From Roseburia zhanii (GTDB taxonomy: Bacteria; Bacillota; Clostridia; Lachnospirales; Lachnospiraceae), in NCBI RefSeq assembly GCF_014287635.1, contig NZ_JACOPH010000003.1, positions 186,001 through 250,000 of the forward strand: a stretch of 64,000 nt of DNA, written 5' to 3'. A program made the position numbers and the translations under genes. Below, piece by piece: positions 53,797-61,268 of this stretch (positions are counted from its first letter, which is position 1; every line of letters begins with the position of its first letter). The notes beneath the pieces were generated by a model that ran no database searches, was not told where the DNA came from, and saw nothing but the letters and a program-made list of their open reading frames with translations.

Positions 53797-54678
53797 TTAT
53801 AATTTGATCAGGAAGTTCAAGATTCCAAACGGATACATGATCGGCAGAAGGATCATATTTGAAGCGCTGCTGATAAGTGTATTCTCCATGCTGACCGGTG
53901 GATTTAAAAACAGTTCTATGGAATCATCATTTGATACATTGACGTTGAACAGTCCGTTATGGAGATTTAAGAAATCTTCGATAGAAGCCTGTACATATTC
54001 ATCATATTCTTCAAATTTCTCTTTGACATATCTGGATGCAAAGATGATCGCTGTATCTTCCTGCATATCAAAATAGGAAGTCATCGAAAACTCACCATTG
54101 ATGATCTGGGTAGAGCACTGGCTTGTTAAATATTCCTTACAGACCGACGGATTTAACGGAGCAAAATCTTCACCGATAAAACGGATCAGGTTATTGAATA
54201 ACAGTGTCAGGTATTTAAACAGATTCTCAGAAAGTTCTGTATCTGTAATCAAAAACAGGTTACGGATCAAAGTCTGGAGATTCTCTTTCTGGATATTCGT
54301 ATGCTCTAAATTAGAAATCTTATTTTCAGCCTGATAAGAGGAAATCAGATCTTCAAGTTGTGCATTTGTTAAAGTACCATTGTCTACTAAATACTGACCG
54401 ATCAGAAGATAATCCGGTGTCTGCTGGTCTAAAAGAGAATTGACCTGTTCTCTAGTCAGATAGCCTTCTTCAATCGCAAGCTCCCCAAAACGTTTATCCT
54501 CATGTGTCTGCCGGATAACAATGGCATCAACCTGTGCAGCTGTCATAAGACCGGCATGGATAGCAAGTGTTCCCAGTTTAATATGCTTTGTGTGCAAATT
54601 CTCGATTGCACTGATAAGCTTATCTGCTGGAATGATATGTTTGCTTAGCAGGTAATTTCCGAAAAATTGTGAATACAT
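53797..54678 (-). CDS. CheX-like protein with MshEN-type N-terminus
   Basis: A 293-residue protein. The first ~110 residues contain repeats of the type II secretion ATPase N-terminal fold (LLSKHIIPADKLISAIENL, KLGTLAIHAGLMTAAQVDAI, RFGELAIEEGYLTREQVNSLLD), which in MshE binds c-di-GMP. The C-terminal half (about 145-285) is CheX/CheC-like, with the ASIEDFLNLHNGLFNVNVS stretch where CheX has its E-x-x-N active pair (Glu and Asn are present). It would dephosphorylate a response regulator. It follows the CheY-like gene by 3 bases. No flagellar or other chemotaxis gene is present. Confidence 0.6.
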   Translation of the reverse strand: MYSQFFGNYLLSKHIIPADKLISAIENLHTKHIKLGTLAIHAGLMTAAQVDAIVIRQTHEDKRFGELAIEEGYLTREQVNSLLDQQTPDYLLIGQYLVDNGTLTNAQLEDLISSYQAENKISNLEHTNIQKENLQTLIRNLFLITDTELSENLFKYLTLLFNNLIRFIGEDFAPLNPSVCKEYLTSQCSTQIINGEFSMTSYFDMQEDTAIIFASRYVKEKFEEYDEYVQASIEDFLNLHNGLFNVNVSNDDSIELFLNPPVSMENTLISSASNMILLPIMYPFGILNFLIKL

Positions 54679-54681
54679 ACA

Positions 54682-55059
54682 TTATCTCCCTTCAAAACGA
54701 TTATTAAGAATAGATTCAATCTGCCTGCGATTAAGTGGTTTTTGTAAAAAATCCTTAGCACCAAGCTGAATAGCCTGTTTTAATTGTGATTGTGTGCCAA
54801 CAGAAGATACGATGACGATATCTGCTTTTGGATCAAATTCCATGATTTCTGCAATGGCTGTGTTTCCGTCCTTTACAGGCATAACAATATCAAGAAAAAC
54901 AACTTCAGGAGATTGTTCCTTATATATATCAATGACTTCTTGTCCATTAGACGCATCTAAAAAATTTCTTCCGCCTAGAGAAGATATAATATCTTTTAAT
55001 TGTTTCCTGGCTAAAATGGAATCATCACCAATTAAAATTTTAGCATCTTCTAATTTCAT
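54682..55059 (-). CDS. CheY-like single-domain response regulator
   Basis: A 125-residue receiver domain without an output domain. The acidic pocket DDS, phospho-acceptor Asp in VVFLDIVMPVKDG, the Ser/Thr in IVIVSSVG and Lys in DFLQKPLN are all present. It is likely a phosphate carrier or a switch for a partner, with the CheX-like protein as its phosphatase. AAAGGAG precedes the ATG. Its kinase is not in the window. Confidence 0.85.
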   Translation of the reverse strand: MKLEDAKILIGDDSILARKQLKDIISSLGGRNFLDASNGQEVIDIYKEQSPEVVFLDIVMPVKDGNTAIAEIMEFDPKADIVIVSSVGTQSQLKQAIQLGAKDFLQKPLNRRQIESILNNRFEGR

Positions 55060-55277
55060 AATAACCGCTCCTTTATAGTATGTAATATAATTATATTATA
55101 CCATGTAGTCCAAAGTTTCAACATTTATTGCCCGAATAGTTCATAAAATTTTAACAAAAGAGACATTTTGTATATGCTCACCACATATTGTACCAGTTTT
55201 TCTTATTTTATATTTGCGTATCAAAATAAATCCATATATAATAGAACAATAGAAAAATAAAAAATGAGGTGAAAGAC

Positions 55278-55619
55278 ATGAATTTAGTACTAATTTTTGA
55301 TGTTATCATTGCAGGACTCGGCATTTATCTGATCTATTCTGCCTTTCAGATGAAAAAGACCGGAGAGATCAGCAATGTGATCATTAACGAACTAGAAGTA
55401 ACAAAGTGTAAGGATAGAAAGAGTTTTATTCAAAGCATTTATAACCAGATGATCATTTTCGGTGCCATTGCTGTGATATTTGGTGTCCTTGGCTGTATTA
55501 ACGATACCGTTTTTTCGCTTGGAAAAGTCTTTGATATCGGCGGAGTTTTTATCTTTGTAGGTGCATGGCTTTGGTTTACAAGAGAAGTCAGAAAGAAAAA
55601 AGGAGAATATTTTTACTAA
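55278..55619 (+). CDS. Small membrane protein, unknown function
   Basis: A 113-residue protein with two to three membrane helices: residues 1-23 (LVLIFDVIIAGLGIYLIYSAF), about 52-75 (QMIIFGAIAVIFGVLGCI) and 84-103. A soluble loop between them contains a Cys (VTKCKDRKSF). No family recognised. ATG at 55278 has GAGGTGAAAGAC upstream; GTG 55269 overlaps the RBS. It is 17 bases before the response regulator, so it may belong to the same operon. Confidence 0.65.
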   Translation: MNLVLIFDVIIAGLGIYLIYSAFQMKKTGEISNVIINELEVTKCKDRKSFIQSIYNQMIIFGAIAVIFGVLGCINDTVFSLGKVFDIGGVFIFVGAWLWFTREVRKKKGEYFY

Positions 55620-55636
55620 AAAGATGGGGGAGCAGT

Positions 55637-56311
55637 ATGGATAGGATACTTGTAGTTGATGATGAGGAGAAAATCCGTACGATCATACGTAAATATGCAG
55701 AATTTGAAGGATATGACGTAACAGAGGCAAAAGATGGGATCGAGGCACTTCAGTTGTGCCGCAGTCAGGATTTTGATGTGATCATCTTAGATATTATGAT
55801 GCCGAAAATAGATGGTTTTTCCACTTGCCGCAAGATACGTGAGATTAAAACGACTCCTGTGATCATGCTTTCTGCAAGAGGAGAAGAATATGACAGGATA
55901 CATGGTTTTGAGATGGGTGTCGATGATTATGTTGTAAAACCATTTTCACCGAAAGAATTGATGATGCGAATCAAAGTCTTGATCAGCAGGACTAAGACAC
56001 CAAAAGAAGAACATGTACATGAAACCTTTGAAAAAGAAGGTCTTTTTATTGATTTTACCGGACGTGTCGTAACGGTAAACGGTGAGCGGGTGAATATGTC
56101 ACCAAGAGAATATGAACTGTTATTTTATCTGGTCAAAAACCGTAACATTGCCCTAGAGCGTGAAAAACTGATTACAGATGTCTGGGGCTATGATTACTAT
56201 GGCGATGACAGGACCTTGGATACCCATATCAAGCTGTTGCGTAACAGTCTTGGTGAATACCGCAAATTTTTAGTAACTTTAAGAGGAGTAGGATATCGTT
56301 TTGAAGCATGA
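55637..56311 (+). CDS. OmpR-family response regulator
   Basis: A 224-residue regulator. Receiver: VVDDEEKI, Asp in VIILDIMMPKIDG, KPFSPKEL. DNA-binding winged helix: MSPREYELLFYLVKNRN and DRTLDTHIKLLRNSLG. GGGGAG precedes the ATG at 55637; the frame extends upstream to 55565 inside the previous gene without an RBS. It overlaps the kinase by 11 bases. Targets are unknown. Confidence 0.9.
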   Translation: MDRILVVDDEEKIRTIIRKYAEFEGYDVTEAKDGIEALQLCRSQDFDVIILDIMMPKIDGFSTCRKIREIKTTPVIMLSARGEEYDRIHGFEMGVDDYVVKPFSPKELMMRIKVLISRTKTPKEEHVHETFEKEGLFIDFTGRVVTVNGERVNMSPREYELLFYLVKNRNIALEREKLITDVWGYDYYGDDRTLDTHIKLLRNSLGEYRKFLVTLRGVGYRFEA

Positions 56312-57932
56312 GAAAATCAGCATTAAATGGAGGATATTTATCTTCCTTTTGATATTTATCATCATTCTGTTAGTGATACTTTGGCTGTTACAGGTATGTT
56401 ACTTAGATTCTTTTTACAAATATGTCAGAACGAAAACTGCAGAAAATGTCAGGGAAGAAGTGATCGCTGTCTGGAATTCCTCAGATGAAGAAAGTGTCAA
56501 AGAAGAACAGTTTAATCTGCTTGCTGCCGGAAATAATCTTGCAATCTATATCGTAGATACGAATGGACAGGTTGTATACAATGCAGAATACGTGGAAAAT
56601 TCCCGCCTCAACCAGATGCCCAAACAAGAGTTAGATAACTATTACCAGTTAGCAAAAGACAATGGTGGATGTGCAAAGATTGTATTTCGGGGAAACAGGA
56701 ATCCAATGTTCCAGGATCAGAATATGCCACAGGGTGGAGAAGATGTTTTATCTACTGAAGCAGCCTTTTTCCAAAAGCCGGATGATCAAGATACACCTCC
56801 CGAAAAAAAAGAGTTTCCTCAAAATGTGGAAAATCCAGCCAGTCCAAAGAATGGAAATACTCCGCCAAAAGAAGAAGTTCCGTTGCTGATGCAGTCGCAT
56901 CAGATGGAACGAGCAGAAAATGTGATCTATGTGACAATCTTAAATGATGGCGAAACAGAGCATATCTTTTTTTTAAATTCCATGCTGACACCTGTGAATG
57001 CTACGATTTATACACTTAAGATCGAATTGATTTTTATCAGTATCGTAATGCTGATTTTATCCATTTTATTAGCACTTATCATTTCCAGACAGATTTCTAA
57101 ATCCATGATACGTGTCAATGATTCTGCAAGGGAATTAGCCAAAGGAAAATATGATGTCGTATTTGAGGGCAAAGATTATAAAGAAATCGCAGAATTATCC
57201 GATACGTTAAATTATATGGCAAAGGAATTAGAGCGGACAGAACAATTCCGCAGGGAACTGATCGCAAATGTGTCACATGATCTGCGGACACCGCTGACGA
57301 TGATCACTGCATATTCAGAAGCCATGCGGGATCTTCCGGGAGAGAACACCCCTGAAAATATTCAGGTTGTGATTGATGAAGCAATGCATCTGACAAATCT
57401 TGTTAATGATATGTTAGATCTCTCGAAGTTACAGGCAGGTGTTTTAGTCAATAACAGTGAATGTTATAATTTAACAGAAGGTATCCGTCTGGTATTAAAA
57501 CGATACAATAAGCTGATGGAACAGGATCATTACCGGATCCGTTTCATTTATGACAGGGATGCATGGGTGACAGCTGATGCATTTAAAATGGAACAGGTAC
57601 TTTATAACCTGATCAATAATGCAATCCATTATACCGGAGAAGATAAGACAGTCGTTGTATGCCAGATCTTAAAAGATGAAAAGGTCAGGATTGAGATCAA
57701 AGACAGTGGGGCAGGCATTGCCAAAGAAGAACTGCCTCATATCTGGGAGCGTTATTATAAGATAGATAAAGACCACAAGCGTGCTGTTGCTGGTTCAGGA
57801 CTCGGCTTATCGATTGTAAAACATATCTTAGAACTGCATCAGGCGGCTTACGGTGCAGAAAGTGAGATCGGTCATGGAAGTACCTTCTGGTTTGAATTAA
57901 AAGAAGAAGATCCGGAAAATGAAGGATCTTAG
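56301..57932 (+). CDS. Sensor histidine kinase
   Basis: A 543-residue membrane kinase. Two membrane helices (about 10-35 and 240-262) flank a 200-residue extracellular sensor rich in Pro, Asn and Glu (PPEKKEFPQN, PKNGNTPPKEE). HAMP follows (about 262-315), then HisKA (NVSHDLRTPLTMITAYSEAM) and HATPase with N box (YNLINNAIHYTGE), DSGAGIAKEELPHIWERYY and GSGLGLSIVKHILELH. The disordered low-complexity insert in the sensor is unusual. It is translated with the regulator upstream. Signal is unknown. Confidence 0.9.
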   Translation: MKHEKISIKWRIFIFLLIFIIILLVILWLLQVCYLDSFYKYVRTKTAENVREEVIAVWNSSDEESVKEEQFNLLAAGNNLAIYIVDTNGQVVYNAEYVENSRLNQMPKQELDNYYQLAKDNGGCAKIVFRGNRNPMFQDQNMPQGGEDVLSTEAAFFQKPDDQDTPPEKKEFPQNVENPASPKNGNTPPKEEVPLLMQSHQMERAENVIYVTILNDGETEHIFFLNSMLTPVNATIYTLKIELIFISIVMLILSILLALIISRQISKSMIRVNDSARELAKGKYDVVFEGKDYKEIAELSDTLNYMAKELERTEQFRRELIANVSHDLRTPLTMITAYSEAMRDLPGENTPENIQVVIDEAMHLTNLVNDMLDLSKLQAGVLVNNSECYNLTEGIRLVLKRYNKLMEQDHYRIRFIYDRDAWVTADAFKMEQVLYNLINNAIHYTGEDKTVVVCQILKDEKVRIEIKDSGAGIAKEELPHIWERYYKIDKDHKRAVAGSGLGLSIVKHILELHQAAYGAESEIGHGSTFWFELKEEDPENEGS

Positions 57933-57962
57933 ATTCAGAAGAATTTTATGAATACAAAAAAC

Positions 57963-57997
57963 GATAGTACCTTTTGAACGGGTACTATCTTTTTTTG
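57963..57997 (+). terminator. Terminator after the two-component genes
   Basis: A 9-pair stem GATAGTACC/GGTACTATC with a 9-base loop, then TTTTTTT. It separates these genes from the convergent citrate synthase. Confidence 0.85.
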
Positions 57998-58014
57998 TAT
58001 AAAAATCAGATCAA

Positions 58015-59379
58015 TTATCTTTGTGAAATCGGAATATATTCCTTGTGTTCATCTACAAATTTGTAAGCCGGACGCATGATCTTACCACTGTAAGAGAGTT
58101 CTTCAAGTCTGTGTGCACTCCAGCCTGAAATTCTTGCGATCGCAAAAATAGGTGTATAAAGCTCTAATGGAAGGTTTAACATGGAATATGCAAATCCGCT
58201 GTAGAAATCGACATTCGGGCTGACACCTTTGTAGATCTTTCTCTCATCGGCAATGATCTTTGGAGCTAACCGTTCTACAAGTGTATAAAGAGCAAATTCT
58301 TTATCTTTTCCTTTTTCTTTTGAAAGACGTTCTACAAAAGAGTGGAAGATAACCGCACGAGGATCAGAAAGGGAATAAACAGCATGTCCCATACCATAAA
58401 TCAGTCCTGCGTGGTCAAATGCCTCTTTGTTCAGCAAAGCTCTTAAATATCTGCTGACTTCTTCTTCATCTGTCCAGTCTTTTAAGTTTGCCTTCATATC
58501 CTCAAACATCTGTACAACCTTGATATTTGCGCCACCATGTTTCGGGCCCTTTAAAGAGCCTAAAGAAGCGGCAATTACAGAATATGTATCTGTACCGGAA
58601 GAAGAAACTAAATGTGTTGTAAACGTGGAGTTATTACCACCGCCATGTTCCATGTGCAGAATCAGTGCAGTATCTAACAGTTTTGCTTCTAATGCTGAGA
58701 ATTTAGAATCCGGTCTTAAAATATGAAGAATATTCTCCGCTGTTGAATATTCCGGTTTTGGTGAATGGATAAAAAGACTTGCCCCATCATGGTAATGCTT
58801 GTAAGCCTGATAACCATACACAGATAACAGTGGGAATAGGCTGATAAGCTGTAAACACTGACGCAGCACATTCGGAAGTGAAATATCATCGGCTGCATCA
58901 TCATAAGAATAAAGCGTCAAAACACTTCGGGCTAACGTATTCATCATATCCTTACTCGGAGCTTTCATAATGATATCCCTTACAAAACTGGTAGGCAGGG
59001 TACGGTAATAGCTTAACAGTTCTGTAAATTCATCTAACTGTGGTTTTGTAGGCAGTTTCCCGAATAATAGAAGATAAGTACTTTCCTCAAAACCAAAATG
59101 ACTGCTGTCATCAATTCCTTTTACGATATCCTTGACATTATATCCACGATAATAAAGGTTACCATCTGCCGGAACTGCCACACCATTTTCGATTCTGGTA
59201 GAACATACATCGGCTATCTGTGTCAATCCAACAAGGACACCTTTTCCGTTTACATCACGAAGACCTCTCTTAACATCATACTCTGAATATAACGCAGGGT
59301 TGATGGTTGCAGTTTCTTCACAGAGTTGGGAGAGTTTTAATATTTCAGGTGTTACTTCACTGTATGAATTTGTATGCAT
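58015..59379 (-). CDS. Citrate synthase
   Basis: A 454-residue citrate (or 2-methylcitrate) synthase that condenses acetyl-CoA and oxaloacetate. Conserved blocks are HMEHGGGNNSTFTTHLVSSS (substrate His region), SLGSLKGPKHGGAN, IYGMGHAVYSLSDPRA (second His) and NVDFYSGFAYSML (Asp). The N-terminal RGLRDVNGKGVLVGLTQIADV is typical of Clostridia. I choose ATG 59379, 6 bases from AAGGAGG; ATG 59385 directly touches it. The product feeds glutamate synthesis in such anaerobes. Confidence 0.93.
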   Translation of the reverse strand: MHTNSYSEVTPEILKLSQLCEETATINPALYSEYDVKRGLRDVNGKGVLVGLTQIADVCSTRIENGVAVPADGNLYYRGYNVKDIVKGIDDSSHFGFEESTYLLLFGKLPTKPQLDEFTELLSYYRTLPTSFVRDIIMKAPSKDMMNTLARSVLTLYSYDDAADDISLPNVLRQCLQLISLFPLLSVYGYQAYKHYHDGASLFIHSPKPEYSTAENILHILRPDSKFSALEAKLLDTALILHMEHGGGNNSTFTTHLVSSSGTDTYSVIAASLGSLKGPKHGGANIKVVQMFEDMKANLKDWTDEEEVSRYLRALLNKEAFDHAGLIYGMGHAVYSLSDPRAVIFHSFVERLSKEKGKDKEFALYTLVERLAPKIIADERKIYKGVSPNVDFYSGFAYSMLNLPLELYTPIFAIARISGWSAHRLEELSYSGKIMRPAYKFVDEHKEYIPISQR

Positions 59380-59623
59380 ATACATCCTCCTTTTCTGTCT
59401 AGTCCTGTAACTATTCCATAGTCTGACCTATACTGAATGGTTACCTATTCTCTAATAATATCATAAAATGAAAGAATATAACAAGATAAATATGCATCTT
59501 TTAAAGAATTTTCAAAAAAAGTTTAGAATTTGTTTATTTTTTTTCAATATATGAAATGCTGGAAAAATGTAAAAATATACGTTATGATAGACACAGGATC
59601 AAATCAGGAAAGGAAGTATCAAA
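59380..59623. other. AT-rich intergenic region with divergent promoters
   Basis: No gene seen. A possible -10 (TATGAT near 59583) serves deoC. The rest is AT-rich sequence carrying the citrate synthase promoter on the minus strand, which I could not place exactly. Confidence 0.4.
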
Positions 59624-60271
59624 GTGGAATCAAAAGAATTATATACATATGTGGATCATACTGCATTAAAAGCATATACAACATGGGAAGATATAGAAAA
59701 ATTATGTAAAGAGGCGATAACTTATCAGATGGCATCTGTCTGTATACCAGCCTGCTATATCAAACGGGTGCATGATGAGTTTAAGGATCTTACGATCTGT
59801 ACCGTTGTCGGTTTCCCATTAGGTTACAGCAGTACCGAAGGCAAGGTTGCCGAAACCATGCAGGCATTAAAAGACGGTGCATCTGAAATCGATATGGTCA
59901 TCAACATCTGTGATGTGAAAAATAAAGATTATGATAAAGTAGAGCAGGAGATCGCAGCACTTAAAAAAGCCACCGGAGATCATACTTTAAAAGTGATCAT
60001 CGAAACCTGTTATCTGACAGAGGAAGAAAAAATTGCCATGTGTCAGGCAGTTACCAATGCAAAAGCAGATTTTATCAAGACATCTACAGGATTTGGAACA
60101 GCCGGTGCCACTTTAGAAGATGTGAAACTGATGAAAGAACATATTGGAGCAGATGTAAAGATCAAAGCTGCCGGTGGAATCCGAAGCCGTAAGGAAATGG
60201 AAGATTATATCAAGGCAGGTTGCAGCAGGATCGGTACAAGTTCTGCGATTTCGATGTTAGGAGAACTATAG
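59624..60271 (+). CDS. deoC: Deoxyribose-phosphate aldolase
   Basis: A 215-residue TIM-barrel class I aldolase that splits 2-deoxyribose-5-phosphate in nucleoside catabolism. The Schiff-base Lys is in ADFIKTSTGFG, with a second Lys in VKIKAAGGIR; VVGFPLGYSSTEGKVAE is also typical. The start is GTG at 59624 with AAAGGAAG upstream. The stop touches the cdd start, so the genes form a salvage operon. Confidence 0.95.
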   Translation: MESKELYTYVDHTALKAYTTWEDIEKLCKEAITYQMASVCIPACYIKRVHDEFKDLTICTVVGFPLGYSSTEGKVAETMQALKDGASEIDMVINICDVKNKDYDKVEQEIAALKKATGDHTLKVIIETCYLTEEEKIAMCQAVTNAKADFIKTSTGFGTAGATLEDVKLMKEHIGADVKIKAAGGIRSRKEMEDYIKAGCSRIGTSSAISMLGEL

Positions 60272-60667
60272 ATGAATATATTAGAATTGATCTCCGAAGC
60301 TTATAAAGCTAAGGAATATTCTTATGCACCTTATTCGAACTTTCATGTAGGAGCCGCATTATGTACAGATTCCGGCAGGATCTATCGTGGCTGTAATATT
60401 GAAAATGCCGCTTATTCACCGACAAACTGTGCAGAACGTACCGCTTTTTTTAAAGCAGTATCAGAAGGAGAACGGAAGTTTAGAGGGATTGCGATCGTCG
60501 GCGATAAAGAGGAATATTTAGCACCCTGCGGAGTCTGCCGTCAGGTAATGATGGAGTTCTGTAATCCAAAGGAATTTCAGGTCATACTTGCTAAAAATCC
60601 TACGGATTATAAAGTATATACATTAGAAGAACTTTTTCCGGGAGCATTTTCGGCAAATGACCTGTAA
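60272..60667 (+). CDS. cdd: Cytidine deaminase
   Basis: A 131-residue zinc deaminase. The zinc and catalytic motif is NCAERTAFFKA and PCGVCRQVM; the start AYSPYSNFHVGAAL-type segment (YSYAPYSNFHVGAALC) binds nucleoside. It turns cytidine or deoxycytidine into uridine or deoxyuridine. It begins immediately after the deoC stop. Confidence 0.95.
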   Translation: MNILELISEAYKAKEYSYAPYSNFHVGAALCTDSGRIYRGCNIENAAYSPTNCAERTAFFKAVSEGERKFRGIAIVGDKEEYLAPCGVCRQVMMEFCNPKEFQVILAKNPTDYKVYTLEELFPGAFSANDL

Positions 60668-60710
60668 AACTTATGGGAAAAATTTTCCTTGTTTTTCTAT
60701 GTATTTTTGA

Positions 60711-60739
60711 TTGAAATTTATGACATATTAAGGTATAAT
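60711..60739 (+). promoter_or_regulatory. Promoter of the 6S RNA gene
   Basis: TTGAAA (60711-60716), 17 bases, TATAAT (60734-60739). This predicts a start near 60746. Confidence 0.7.
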
Positions 60740-60745
60740 GCTTTT

Positions 60746-60955
60746 AGGTTTTACAAGAACTTGAGAATTATATTCCTGGGATGTTCGACAACCCTACTAT
60801 TTTGAACCTACATTTACTTTTACGGGTTTCTTATATTGCCGATTGGATGTCAAGCCGTCATATTGCAGCGGAAGACAGAAGAGAGGCTGCAGTTACCCAC
60901 CTAGCTCTGGCTAGGCGTCAAAATTGTAGGAAACGGCATTTTGGGTTTTTCAAAA
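60746..60955 (+). ncRNA. ssrS: 6S RNA (SsrS), clostridial type
   Basis: 6S RNA imitates an open promoter and binds RNA polymerase with the housekeeping sigma factor. The segments TTGAACCTACATTTAC, GGGTTTCTTATATTGCCG, GCAGCGGAAGACAG and GTCAAAATTGTAGGAAACGG match clostridial 6S RNA as I remember it. The ends pair as a closing stem: CCTGGGATG (60776-60784) with CATTTTGGG (60937-60945), with G-U pairs. A good promoter stands upstream and TTTTT follows. The 5' and 3' ends are estimates. Confidence 0.8.
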
Positions 60956-60970
60956 GACAACATGATAGAA

Positions 60971-61197
60971 GTACAAAAGATCATAAAGTACAGAGGATAG
61001 TCTTTATATAAATGTACGAAAGAGTTTATATATCACAGTACAGAAGATTTTGATATACAGATGATAACCTTTAGCATAAATACAAAAGCATCTAAGCTAC
61101 AAAAGATATCAGTAATCAGACATACAGAAGATAGAAAATAAAACGTACAGAAGATTGGTATAAAATACATACGATGAGTCATAAATGTACAAAAGAT
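60971..61197 (+). repeat. Array of eleven NTACARAAGAT motifs
   Basis: Eleven degenerate 11-base copies (for example GTACAGAAGAT and GTACAAAAGAT) start at 60971, 60988, 61014, 61038, 61055, 61080, 61097, 61122, 61145, 61165 and 61187, spaced 17-26 bases apart. The sequence between them is AT-rich and not repeated. The array lies between the 6S RNA and a strong terminator and does not code. Possible roles are protein-binding sites, or a repeat in a long 6S-linked transcript. I know of no described element like it. Confidence 0.75.
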
Positions 61198-61210
61198 AAC
61201 ATATGAATGA

Positions 61211-61242
61211 AAGAAGCTGCTTTTACGGCAGCTTCTTTTTTC
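61211..61242 (+). terminator. Strong terminator after the motif array
   Basis: Stem AAGAAGCTGC/GCAGCTTCTT with a 7-base loop, followed by TTTT. It would end any transcript that includes the array. Confidence 0.9.
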
Positions 61243-61268
61243 CATCTTTATCATAAAAGAACCGGAGC

